Of a DNA stretch of 64,000 nt, positions 34,951 to 42,771 are shown in pieces. The notes beneath the pieces were generated by a model. That model was not told the DNA's origin. It was given only the letters and a program-made list of their open reading frames with translations, and searched no databases. Position numbers and translations under genes: made by a program. The stretch spans positions 1-64,000 of the forward strand of contig DATLGL010000031.1 in assembly GCA_035540495.1 (NCBI GenBank), given 5' to 3'. The stretch is from DASVEG01 sp035540495. GTDB lineage: Bacteria > Actinomycetota > Acidimicrobiia > Acidimicrobiales > CADCTF01. Every line of letters begins with the position of its first letter. Position 1 is the stretch's first letter.

Positions 34951-34997
34951 ACACTATCGGGCGCAGTTTGGGGGCTTTTCCGGGGCGGCCATAGGCT
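34951..34997. promoter_or_regulatory. divergent icd and mdh promoters
   Basis: On the minus strand TAGTGT (34956-34951) ends 7 bases before the icd ATG. On the plus strand TAGGCT (34992-34997) ends 6 bases before the mdh ATG at 35004, with TTGGGG at 34968-34973 as a possible -35 (18-base spacer). Both genes lack ribosome sites. Confidence 0.5.
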
Positions 34998-35003
34998 CCG
35001 CTC

Positions 35004-35996
35004 ATGGCTTCCTCGCCCGTGCACGTGACCGTCACCGGGGCCGCCGGCCAGATCGGCTACGCCCTGCTATTCCGGATCGCTTCGGGGCAGCTGCTCGGAC
35101 CCGACCAGCCCGTCGTCCTGCGCCTCCTCGAGATCGAACCGGCCATGAAGGCCCTCGAGGGTGTCGTGATGGAGCTCGACGACTGCGCGTTCCCGCTGCT
35201 CGCCGGGGTCGAGACCACGAGCGACCTGAAGACGGCGTTCGACGGCACGTCGTGGGCGATGCTCGTAGGGTCGATCCCCCGCAAGGCGGGCATGGAGCGA
35301 GGCGACCTCCTCAACGTCAACGGCGGGATCTTCAAGCCCCAGGGCGAGGCGATCAACGCGCACGCGGCGAGCGACGTCCGCATCCTCGTCGTGGGCAACC
35401 CGTGCAACACCAACTGTCTCATCGCGAAGTCGAACGCGCCCGACGTGCCCGACGACCGGTGGTTCGCGATGACCCGCCTCGACCAGAACCGGGCCCAGGC
35501 GCAGCTGGCGAAGAAGGCCGGCGTTCCCGTGGCCGACGTCAAGAACGTCGCGATCTGGGGCAACCACTCGGCGACGCAGTACCCCGACTTCCAGAACGCG
35601 ACCATCGGCGGCAAGAAGGCGCCCGAGGTCATCGGCGACGACGGCTGGCTGCAGTCGACGTTCATCGAGACCGTCCAGAAGCGCGGTGCCGCCATCATCG
35701 AGGCCCGCGGCGCCTCGTCCGCCGCCAGCGCGGCGAACGCCGCCATCGATTCGGTCAACAGCGTCTGGCGCCCGACCGAGGCCGGCGACTGCGCGTCGCT
35801 CGCGGTCGTCTCGAAGGGCGAATACGGCGTGCCCGAAGGTCTCGTGTTCGGCTACCCGATCCGGTCGAACGGCGACGGCGACTGGTCGGTCGCCGACGAC
35901 TTCGAGCTCGACGAGTTCGCCGAGGAGAAGATCCGCATCACCACCGAGGAGCTCGTCGGTGAGCGGGACGAGGTGAAGAAGCTCGGGCTGATCTGA
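35004..35996 (+). CDS. mdh: malate dehydrogenase
   Basis: Mdh interconverts malate and oxaloacetate with NAD in the TCA cycle. The 330-residue protein has the dinucleotide loop VTVTGAAGQIGYALLFRIASG, the substrate Arg block IPRKAGMERGDLL, NPCNTNCLIA, the catalytic His in VKNVAIWGNHSATQYPDF and the MTRLDQNRA block. This is the bacterial/cytosolic type (about 327 residues). The ATG lies 6 bases after TAGGCT. It is divergent from icd. Confidence 0.97.
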   Translation: MASSPVHVTVTGAAGQIGYALLFRIASGQLLGPDQPVVLRLLEIEPAMKALEGVVMELDDCAFPLLAGVETTSDLKTAFDGTSWAMLVGSIPRKAGMERGDLLNVNGGIFKPQGEAINAHAASDVRILVVGNPCNTNCLIAKSNAPDVPDDRWFAMTRLDQNRAQAQLAKKAGVPVADVKNVAIWGNHSATQYPDFQNATIGGKKAPEVIGDDGWLQSTFIETVQKRGAAIIEARGASSAASAANAAIDSVNSVWRPTEAGDCASLAVVSKGEYGVPEGLVFGYPIRSNGDGDWSVADDFELDEFAEEKIRITTEELVGERDEVKKLGLI

Positions 35997-36018
35997 CCCG
36001 CGGCTCGGCGGACGCCTT

Positions 36019-36240
36019 CTAGGTCAGCGGCGTCGGGACGTTGATCTCGACGCCCAGTCGCTGGAGGTAGGCGATCTTCTTCTCGATCGCCTCCTGCCAC
36101 AGCTTCAGGTCGGCTTCGAAGTGCTCTCTGTCGCCGTCTTCGTAGGCGTGCTCGAGCTCGTCGAAGGCGGCGTCCTCAGCGTCGAGGAGCGCCCGGTACT
36201 TCGTGAGGAAGTGCTCGTCGATCACCTCTGCCAGCGTCAT
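36019..36240 (-). CDS. small hypothetical protein, 73 residues
   Basis: This short acidic, helical protein is not one I recognise. It is rich in Glu, Asp, Leu and Tyr (DAAFDELEHAYEDGDREHF) and looks like a coiled-coil or a two-helix protein. There is no signal or membrane segment. It has a fair ribosome site (GAGGAA about 5 bases before the ATG) and normal codon use with G/C at third positions. The gene lies between mdh and the divergent DUF2087 gene. Confidence 0.7.
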   Translation of the reverse strand: MTLAEVIDEHFLTKYRALLDAEDAAFDELEHAYEDGDREHFEADLKLWQEAIEKKIAYLQRLGVEINVPTPLT

Positions 36241-36280
36241 CGCGTTCCTCTTTTCGGTCGTGTGGTGACGACGCCGACTC

Positions 36281-36286
36281 TACCTT
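36281..36286 (+). promoter_or_regulatory. -10 element of the DUF2087 gene
   Basis: TACCTT ends 8 bases before the GTG at 36295. The divergent small gene at 36240 has a ribosome site instead, so the two neighbours use different start signals. Confidence 0.5.
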
Positions 36287-36294
36287 GGTCACCC

Positions 36295-36885
36295 GTGCGC
36301 GCTTCCGGGCCGTTCGGCCCTTCTGATGCTGGGACGCTCGTCGGTCTCCTCGCGGAGCCGGAGCGCCTGCGGGTGTTCGCCGCCGTCGCGCTCGGCGCCA
36401 CGACGGTCGACGCAGCGGCGTCCGCGGCCGGCGTCGACCCGAAGCAGGCAGTCGTCGCCCTCGAGCGGCTGGCTGCCGCGGGTGTGGTGGTCGAGGGCGA
36501 GGGAGGCGGGCTGACGGTTGCGCCCGACCGGTTCAAGGACGCGGCGCGCCACGCCGCGGAGCAGCGCCGCGCGGCCGACAAGCAGCACGACGACGCGACG
36601 TTCGCGGACGTCGCGGCCGACGACGCCGCAGTGCTCCGCAACTTCGTCCATCGCGGCCGCTTGACGCAGATCCCCGCTCAGCGGTCGAAGAAGCTCGTCG
36701 TGCTCGACTGGCTCGCGCGCCGGTTCGAGCCCGGACAGATCTATCCCGAGGAGCAGGTGAACCTGATGCTCGGGATGGTTCACGCCGATGTCGCCGCTCT
36801 TCGCCGGTACCTCGTCGACGAGGAGTTCCTCGAGCGCCGAGACCGCTTCTACTGGCGCGCCGGGGGAACGTTCGAGGTCGACTGA
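36295..36885 (+). CDS. winged-helix plus DUF2087 transcriptional regulator-like protein
   Basis: The 196-residue protein has an N-terminal ArsR-like helix-turn-helix (about residues 10-75, with LLAEPERLRVFAAVALG and AAGVDPKQAVVALERLAAAGVV). A C-terminal DUF2087 domain (about 115-190) has LRNFVHRGRLTQIPAQRSKKLVVLDWLA (landmark: IPAQRSKKL) and DVAALRRYLVDEEFLERRDRFYW. Such proteins are annotated as regulators, but DUF2087 has no proven function. The GTG start follows TACCTT by 8 bases; a longer reading would run through the divergent gene. Possible targets include its own divergent region. Confidence 0.8.
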   Translation: MRASGPFGPSDAGTLVGLLAEPERLRVFAAVALGATTVDAAASAAGVDPKQAVVALERLAAAGVVVEGEGGGLTVAPDRFKDAARHAAEQRRAADKQHDDATFADVAADDAAVLRNFVHRGRLTQIPAQRSKKLVVLDWLARRFEPGQIYPEEQVNLMLGMVHADVAALRRYLVDEEFLERRDRFYWRAGGTFEVD

Positions 36886-36892
36886 ACGTCTC

Positions 36893-37531
36893 CTACAGCA
36901 CGCACGTCGTGAGGCCGTTCGCGTACGAGAAGCGGTTCACCTGAGCCCGCGCCACCAGCGCCTCGTTGTTGAGCCGCGCCGCCTCCTCCCGGTCGCCCGC
37001 CTCGATCGCCGCCGCGTTCGAGTGACCAGCGTCGATCAGGCGGTCCCACGACTCGATCCACGCATCGACGGCCGCGCGATCGTCGGGGCGCACGTCGATC
37101 TCCCGGAGGTCGTCGACGAACGACTCCAGCGCGGTCGCCAGGGCGTCGGGGTCGTCGACCGATCCAGCTCGGAACGGCTGCAGCGCGTTGCGGTTCGCCC
37201 GGTTGCACGTCTCGGAGGCCGCGGCGAGGAACCGCTCGTCGGCGACCTGCTCTCCGGGCGCGGCGCGTGACGACAGCCCCGTCGAAGGGAGCGACAGCAG
37301 CAACAACACGGCGAACACGAGCGTGATCGTGCTCGCCGACCACAGCCGGCGGACGAGCACCGACCGGTCGCCCGGAACCCTCTTCGACGGCGGCCCGGGG
37401 GCGAGGTCGAGCTCGCGCAGCCACCCCGGCAGCACCCGCACGTCTTCGGTCCACGCGCGGCCGTCCCAGCGACGCACGTAACCGGGCTGGCGGGGATCGG
37501 GATACCACGCCGGCGGATGGGGGCGGTCCAC
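36893..37531 (-). CDS. DUF2510 domain membrane protein
   Basis: The 212-residue protein has a DUF2510 motif at the N-terminus (PPAWYPDPRQPGYVRRWDGRAW), one membrane segment at about residues 65-85 (ASTITLVFAVLLLLSL) and an outward helical domain with two cysteines (CNRANRN and TTCVL). DUF2510 is a short tryptophan-rich motif common in actinobacterial membrane proteins, of unknown role. The GTG start at 37531 begins just before the motif. TACAAC, 6 bases upstream, is a poor -10 match. It is divergent from the beta-propeller surface protein, so the two envelope genes may share control. Confidence 0.78.
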   Translation of the reverse strand: MDRPHPPAWYPDPRQPGYVRRWDGRAWTEDVRVLPGWLRELDLAPGPPSKRVPGDRSVLVRRLWSASTITLVFAVLLLLSLPSTGLSSRAAPGEQVADERFLAAASETCNRANRNALQPFRAGSVDDPDALATALESFVDDLREIDVRPDDRAAVDAWIESWDRLIDAGHSNAAAIEAGDREEAARLNNEALVARAQVNRFSYANGLTTCVL

Positions 37532-37554
37532 CTCGGAGTTGTACCACCACCATG

Positions 37555-37560
37555 TACGGT
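37555..37560 (+). promoter_or_regulatory. -10 element of the beta-propeller membrane protein gene
   Basis: TACGGT ends 7 bases before the GTG at 37568, with no ribosome site. Confidence 0.5.
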
Positions 37561-37567
37561 TTCTCCG

Positions 37568-39220
37568 GTGGGAGCACTCGTCGTGCTCGCCGCGGAGGCG
37601 GGAGTCGTGGCGCCGGGGAGCACCGGCACGTGCGTGGTGCTGGTCCGCAACCTGGCGGAGGAGCACGACGACTTCGACGTGCTCGTCCACGGTCCCGGAG
37701 CGGTGTGGGCGACGATCGAACCGGCCAGCCTCTCGATCCCGCCGGGCGAGGAGGCGACGGCGTGGGTCCACCTCGCGGTGCCGCGCGATCCGTCGGTCCG
37801 GCCTGGCCCGGTGGAGTTCGCGGTGACGGTGTCGAGCCGCAACGACCCGTCGTTCATCCACGCCGAGCGGGCCAGCGTGGAGGTCGGTGCGTTCACCGCG
37901 CTGCGCTCCGCGCTGGAAGCGCTGGAGGACGAGGGACGCACCGTCCGTGTCCCGGTGAGGCTCGACAACGGCGGGAACGCCGCGGTCGCTGCGCAGGTGT
38001 CCCTCCGAGACGATCCGTCGAGCGCGCGACAGGTGACGGTTCCGCCCATGGGATCTGTCGAGCTCGCTTTCGACGTGCGCCGCCGCCGGGGCCTGGAGCA
38101 GGTCGTCGTCGAGGTCGCGCCGGATGGTCAGGATCCGGTGTCGCTCGCAGCGCCGCTGCCCGACGAGCGCAGCACCCTCCGCCGCGACCTGACCCGCTCG
38201 GCGACGGTGTTGGGTGTGCTCCTCGTGGCTGCGTTCATCGCCGTGGCGACGCTCGGCGGCGCCGACGACGACAGCGAGACGCAGGCGGCGGTGAGCCTCG
38301 GCCCCGGATCCTCGACCACCGCAGCCCCGTCTCCTGAAGACGATGGCCGGCCGGTCGGTCCCGTCGCAGCGACCGATCAACCGGCCGTCGCGGCGAGCAC
38401 CGGAGGAGGGCCCGCCCCTGCGACCACGGCGAGGACGCCCGGTCCGGCGGCGCCGCTGCCGCCGCTCGTGTTCGTGCGTGCGTACGGCCCGGGCGACCGC
38501 GACCTCGTCGTCCGCTCGGCCGACGGGTCGGAGCTGAGGCTGCGAAGTGGCGGAACGATCGAGTCGTCGCCGGTGCTGTCGCCCGACAGGTCGCTCGTGG
38601 CCTACGTCCAGGAACGGGGAGGGAAGTGGCAGGCGTGCCTCGTCCCGGCGACCGGCGGTGAGTCGCGGTGCCTCTTCGCGGTCGGCTCCACGTCGTCGCT
38701 TGCGTGGAAGGCCGACGGCTCGACGCTCTACGCGACCCGTGGTTCCGACCTCATGGAGATCGCGCTCGACCCGACGTACACCTACGCGTTCGAGCCGACG
38801 TTCCTGCCGGTGACGGTGCCAGGCGGACGGTTCGCCCTGTCACCCGATGGCAGCCGCGTCGCCGTCATCGACGGCGGACGGATCGTCATCCGCCCACTTG
38901 CCGGCGGTGAGGGTCTTGCGCTTCGCGTGCCGGGCAACCCCGAGGATCCGGCCTGGACTCCGGACGGTGAGCAGATCGTCTACACCGCCGACACCCATGT
39001 CCACGTCGCGCCACTCGGCGATGGCCCGGTGCGCCAGCTCACCGCGCCGCAGACCGTGAACGGTGATCCGGTGGTCGTCGACGGGTGGGTCGTGTTCCGC
39101 AGCAACCGCACCGGCAACGGCGACCTCTACGCGATCCGCCTCGACGGCGCCGACAAGGCGGAGGTCGGGCTGGCCCAGATCACCCGCACGCCCGAGCGCG
39201 ACACCGATCCCTCGCGCTGA
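37568..39220 (+). CDS. membrane protein with Ig-like N-terminus and TolB-like propeller
   Basis: The 550-residue protein has two beta-sandwich modules of about 100 residues each at the N-terminus, of the type seen in COG1470-like proteins. A single membrane segment follows at about 213-235 (VLGVLLVAAFIAVATLGG), then a Thr/Ala/Pro linker and a C-terminal WD40/TolB-like propeller (about 310-550). The propeller has repeats SPVLSPDRSLVAYV, FALSPDGSRVAVI, PAWTPDGEQIVYT and WVVFRSNRTGNGDLYAI. The topology suggests a cytosolic N-terminal part and an outward propeller, which is an inference. No enzyme motif is seen. The GTG start is 7 bases after TACGGT. The next gene begins 8 bases after its stop. 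Confidence 0.78.
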   Translation: MGALVVLAAEAGVVAPGSTGTCVVLVRNLAEEHDDFDVLVHGPGAVWATIEPASLSIPPGEEATAWVHLAVPRDPSVRPGPVEFAVTVSSRNDPSFIHAERASVEVGAFTALRSALEALEDEGRTVRVPVRLDNGGNAAVAAQVSLRDDPSSARQVTVPPMGSVELAFDVRRRRGLEQVVVEVAPDGQDPVSLAAPLPDERSTLRRDLTRSATVLGVLLVAAFIAVATLGGADDDSETQAAVSLGPGSSTTAAPSPEDDGRPVGPVAATDQPAVAASTGGGPAPATTARTPGPAAPLPPLVFVRAYGPGDRDLVVRSADGSELRLRSGGTIESSPVLSPDRSLVAYVQERGGKWQACLVPATGGESRCLFAVGSTSSLAWKADGSTLYATRGSDLMEIALDPTYTYAFEPTFLPVTVPGGRFALSPDGSRVAVIDGGRIVIRPLAGGEGLALRVPGNPEDPAWTPDGEQIVYTADTHVHVAPLGDGPVRQLTAPQTVNGDPVVVDGWVVFRSNRTGNGDLYAIRLDGADKAEVGLAQITRTPERDTDPSR

Positions 39221-39228
39221 CGACCTCG

Positions 39229-40182
39229 ATGCCTGCACCCGACGACGAGCTCCGCCACGATCCCGGTCCGGAACAACTCTGGAACGAGTCGTGGTACTTC
39301 GACTTCGCCCGACCTGACGGTTCACTCGGCGGCTACGTCCGCCTCGGCCTGTACCCGAACCTCAAGGTCGCCTGGTACTGGGCCTACCTCGTCGGCGACG
39401 ACGTCGGCACGCTCCTGGTTCGGCACCACGAGGCAGCGCTGCCGAAGGCTCCTGGGTTCGAGATCCGCGAGGACGGGCTGTGGGCTGTGCAGCACTGCGA
39501 GACCCCGCACGAGCACTGGACGATCGGACTCGAGACGTTCGCCGTCGCGCTCGACGACCCCGCAGACGCCTACCGCGGTGAACGCGGCGACAGGGTGCCG
39601 CTGGGGTTCGACCTCGAGTGGGAGGCGGCCGGCCCGGTCTACGACTATCCCGGGGTCACCCGGTACGAGCAGAGCTGCCGCGTGAGCGGCGAGATCCTCG
39701 TGGGATCCGAGCGGATCGAGTTCGACGGTCCCGGGCAGCGCGACCACTCGTGGGGCGTCCGCGACTGGTGGCGGTTCGGGTGGGTGTGGACCGCCGGCGC
39801 GCTCGACGACGGCACACGGTTCCACGCGACGCAGGTGCTCGTGCCCGGCGTCTCGTTCAGTCCCGGCTACGTGGTGGGCGGTGCGTACGGCGAGGAGCTG
39901 GTCTCGGTGGACGGATTCGAGAACGACGTCGAGCTGGCCGGCGACGACACGCGCTTCCCGGTGGCAACGGGCATGACGCTGCACGGCCTCGACGTCACCT
40001 GCACGCCGCTGCACCTGGCGCCGGTGGTGATGGAGGCGCCGGACGGACGTGTCGGCAGGCTGCCGCGCGCCCTCTGCCGGTTCGACGTCGCCGACGGTCG
40101 CTCCGGCGTCGGCTGGACGGAGTGGAACCAGCCGCCTGCTCAGACGCGGACGGCGGCCGGGCGAGGCTTGAGCAGCGCCTGA
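39229..40182 (+). CDS. AttH-like / DUF7064-type lipocalin-fold protein
   Basis: The 317-residue soluble protein resembles the AttH/CrtC-like superfamily, with the block EFDGPGQRDHSWGVRDWWRFGWVW (landmark: GQRDHSWGVRDWW) and a beta-rich pattern throughout. Actinobacterial members are annotated as DUF7064/7065 proteins and often occur near lipid or steroid genes; none is obvious here. There is no signal peptide. ATG 39229 follows the preceding stop by eight bases. The 3' end overlaps the opposing glycosidase-like gene by 43 bases. Function is unknown; the superfamily call is moderately sure. Confidence 0.72.
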   Translation: MPAPDDELRHDPGPEQLWNESWYFDFARPDGSLGGYVRLGLYPNLKVAWYWAYLVGDDVGTLLVRHHEAALPKAPGFEIREDGLWAVQHCETPHEHWTIGLETFAVALDDPADAYRGERGDRVPLGFDLEWEAAGPVYDYPGVTRYEQSCRVSGEILVGSERIEFDGPGQRDHSWGVRDWWRFGWVWTAGALDDGTRFHATQVLVPGVSFSPGYVVGGAYGEELVSVDGFENDVELAGDDTRFPVATGMTLHGLDVTCTPLHLAPVVMEAPDGRVGRLPRALCRFDVADGRSGVGWTEWNQPPAQTRTAAGRGLSSA

Positions 40183-41732
40183 CGCGTCGCACCGTCGACG
40201 ACACCGGTCTCGGGCAGACGGTGGTCGCGCTGGAAGCCGCTCACGGCTGCCGCGGTGGCGGGTCCCCACTGCCCGTCGACGGTGACGGCGTAGCCCAGGT
40301 ACGCCAGCTGGAGCTGGTACGCCCGGATCATCGACGGGCGCAGCGCCTCGGCGGGCCCTTCGCCGAGCCGGAACTCCATCGCTTCGTTGATGGCCTGCCA
40401 CGCCTCGAGCGAGGCGTGCTGCCACGACCAGAACGACACCCCCATCCCGCCGAGCTGGTCGGCGACCTGCATGAAGCGGATGATGGCGTCGCGGTTCGGC
40501 ACGCCGGGCGGGCCACCGTCGATGGCGCCGTCGTAGGCCTGGCCGATCGGGAAGATCGGCTTGCCGAACTGGGAGAGGTACGACATCGCGTGGGCGACGT
40601 CGGCGCCGGGCTCACGGTTCATCCAGTAGACCATCGGCGCGATCGCGTCGAAGGGGGCGACGATCTCACCGAAGGGATAGCCCTGCGAGATCCGGTAGGC
40701 CGTCGGGTTCGGGATCACCGCGATCAAGGGGTAGTCGCCGCCGACGTTGGCCCGCAGGCCGTGGACGTAGGCCCGGATGTTCTCGATGCTCTCGTTGGTG
40801 CCCTCGTGCTTGGTCTCGATGTCGGGGGCGAACCCGTCGATCCGATGCCCGTCGGGGGTCGTGTAGCGGATCGCGGCCGCTGCCCGGTTGATGTCGGACA
40901 CCGGGTCGTTCATGTACGGGAAGTCCCACCCGTAGACGCGGATGCCGTTGGCGTGGGCGACCGGCAACAGCCGGTCGAGGAACGGGCCCGCCATGAAGCC
41001 CTCGCGAAGCGTGCCGGTGCGCACGTAGAGGTGGGTGAGCCCCCACAGCTTGGAGCGCTCGACGATCATGTTGACGTCGCCGCCCTCGGCCCGGTCGTGG
41101 AGCCAGATCCACATGCCCTTGCCGATCGGCAGGCCACCGCGCTGCGCCGCGATCGGGCTCACGGGCGCCGGCGTCGTGTCGGGGGGCGCGGTCGCCGCGA
41201 GCGCCGCCGGTGACGCGGCCGCGTCGGCCTGCGGCTCGGTCGACGTCGTCGTGTCGGGCGCCGGCGTCGCCGGAACCGCCGCTCCCTCGAGTGACGGGCC
41301 GCTCGCCCGCTCCGACACGCGGTGGTGGGGCGGGTGGACGACCGGGTCGTTGCCAGCGGTCAGAGCGCCGACGGCTCCGGCGCTCGCGAGGGTGACCGCT
41401 GCGGTGAACGCCGCTGCTGCGGCCCTCGCCTGACCTGCGCCAGGGAACGCTCGGGCGAAGCGTTCTTCGATCGCTGCGAACCCGGTCGGGTGCTCCGAGG
41501 TCCGCACGGCGAACACGGCCAGGTCGTGTGCGCCGGTGATGCGCCGGTCGGTGTGCTGGATGGCGAGCGCATGGATCGCGTGGGCGGCGTCGAGCGTCCA
41601 GTGTTTGACGCAGCGGCCGGCGCGGGTAGATCCGCAAACGACCAGGGCCCGGAGGGCTTCGTTTGCCGCGGCCGCCCGCACGACGGCGAGCAGCGACGCA
41701 AGCGCCACGAGTACGGCGAAGTAGTGCGACAT
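40140..41732 (-). CDS. glycoside-hydrolase-like protein with peptidoglycan-binding domain
   Basis: The 530-residue protein starts with a hydrophobic segment (residues 1-25). A second hydrophobic segment lies near 105-130, followed by a Thr/Ala/Pro-rich linker. A TIM-barrel-like glycosidase region (about 195-440) has GKGMWIWLHDRAEGGDVN, VYGWDFPYMNDP, DGFAPDIETKHEG and MVYWMNREPGADV. The C-terminal 60 residues are a PG_binding_1 domain (LQLAYLGYAVTVDGQWGP, GPATAAAVSGFQRDH). It is probably an outward enzyme or binder acting on the wall. The N-terminal region of about 100 residues between the hydrophobic segments is cysteine-containing and unusual. No catalytic pair can be named with confidence. 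The gene overlaps its convergent neighbour by 43 bases. Confidence 0.78.
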   Translation of the reverse strand: MSHYFAVLVALASLLAVVRAAAANEALRALVVCGSTRAGRCVKHWTLDAAHAIHALAIQHTDRRITGAHDLAVFAVRTSEHPTGFAAIEERFARAFPGAGQARAAAAAFTAAVTLASAGAVGALTAGNDPVVHPPHHRVSERASGPSLEGAAVPATPAPDTTTSTEPQADAAASPAALAATAPPDTTPAPVSPIAAQRGGLPIGKGMWIWLHDRAEGGDVNMIVERSKLWGLTHLYVRTGTLREGFMAGPFLDRLLPVAHANGIRVYGWDFPYMNDPVSDINRAAAAIRYTTPDGHRIDGFAPDIETKHEGTNESIENIRAYVHGLRANVGGDYPLIAVIPNPTAYRISQGYPFGEIVAPFDAIAPMVYWMNREPGADVAHAMSYLSQFGKPIFPIGQAYDGAIDGGPPGVPNRDAIIRFMQVADQLGGMGVSFWSWQHASLEAWQAINEAMEFRLGEGPAEALRPSMIRAYQLQLAYLGYAVTVDGQWGPATAAAVSGFQRDHRLPETGVVDGATRQALLKPRPAAVRV

Positions 41733-42009
41733 CGGCGTGTGTCAGACCCCCGAGAGCCGGCCGAGGCGCCCTCCAGCGCCACTCCCGACTCCATCGACTG
41801 CTAGCTGCGTTCGGTTGAGAACTGTCGTAGCTATTTCGCCAGATGACGCGGATCCCCCTGCCGGACTAGCCCCAGATCCGGGTTGCTGCGGTGGCGGTCG
41901 CCAGCTGCCGGGGAGACCCACCGACGTGCAGCCACGGCGGCGTGAGGAGCGCCAGCGAGTAGCCGCCCCGAGCGGGAGAGGAGCGAAGCGACAGGAGCGA
42001 GGAGTCAGA
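41733..42009. other. 277-base gap with GC-rich dyads and a purine-rich repeat
   Basis: No gene is seen here. CGGATC and GATCCG (about 41849-41880) are inverted arms around two CCCC blocks. From about 41947 the plus strand becomes purine-rich with repeated GAGCGA/GGAGCGA units up to 42004, just beyond the sdhB stop. I looked for a tRNA and for a known riboswitch upstream of the wall hydrolase and could not support either. Confidence 0.45.
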
Positions 42010-42771
42010 TCAGACGCGGTCGTAGAGGATCGCCCGCTTGACCTCTTCGATCGCCTGGGTGACCTTGATGCCGCGGGGGCAGGCCTCGGAGCAGTTGAAC
42101 GCCGTGCGGCACTTCCAGACGCCCGAGCGCTGGTTGAGGATGTCGAGGCGCTGCTCGCTCGCCTGGTCGCGCGAGTCGAAGATGAACCGGTGGGCGTTGA
42201 CGATCGCGGCCGGCCCCACGTAGTTGGTGTTGCCCCAGTACACGGGGCACGACGTCGTGCAGGCAGCGCAGAGGATGCACTTCGTCGTGTCGTCGAAGCG
42301 CTCGCGATCCTCGGCCGACTGGTAGCGCTCCTTGTAGCCCGGGTCGTCGGTGTTGATCAGGTACGGGAGCACCGCTCGGTACTGCGCGAAGAAGGGCTCC
42401 ATGTCGACGACGAGGTCCTTGATCACCGGCAGCCCGCGGATGGGCTCGACCGTGATCGACGTGCCGACGTCCTTGATCAGGGGCTGGCAGGCGAGGGTGT
42501 TGGCGCCGTTGATCACCATGGCGTCGGACCCGCACACCCCGTGGGCACACGACCGGCGGAACGTCAGGGTGCCGTCGAACTTCCACTTCGCCTCGTGGAG
42601 CGCGTCGAGCACCCGGTCGGTCGGCTCGACCATCACGTGGAAGGTCTGCCAGTGGGGCTTCTTGTCGGTCTCCGGGTTGTACCGCTTGACCTTGAGCTCG
42701 ACTTCGACGGCCGTGCTCTGCGGCGCCGACGCGCTCGACGCCGTTGCCGTCGTGGAGTGGGACCCAGCCAT
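42010..42771 (-). CDS. sdhB: succinate dehydrogenase iron-sulfur subunit
   Basis: SdhB passes electrons from the flavin to the quinone site. The 253-residue protein carries the [2Fe-2S] motif RRSCAHGVCGSDAM, where the third ligand is Asp as in E. coli and mycobacteria, with a later Cys in NTLACQPL. The ferredoxin-type motifs are CILCAACTTSCPVYW and CRTAFNCSEACPRGI. An N-terminal Ser/Thr/Ala-rich extension of about 22 residues precedes the conserved start. Its ATG shares a base with the sdhA stop, so the two are co-translated. No sdhC or sdhD lies on either side; the gene is last in its unit. Confidence 0.96.
   Translation of the reverse strand: MAGSHSTTATASSASAPQSTAVEVELKVKRYNPETDKKPHWQTFHVMVEPTDRVLDALHEAKWKFDGTLTFRRSCAHGVCGSDAMVINGANTLACQPLIKDVGTSITVEPIRGLPVIKDLVVDMEPFFAQYRAVLPYLINTDDPGYKERYQSAEDRERFDDTTKCILCAACTTSCPVYWGNTNYVGPAAIVNAHRFIFDSRDQASEQRLDILNQRSGVWKCRTAFNCSEACPRGIKVTQAIEEVKRAILYDRV

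Noticed and set aside
41733..41900. A possible cyclic di-AMP riboswitch upstream of the wall hydrolase
   Set aside because: Some GC-rich dyads are present, but I could not align the conserved core of the ydaO class, so nothing supports it beyond the gene context.
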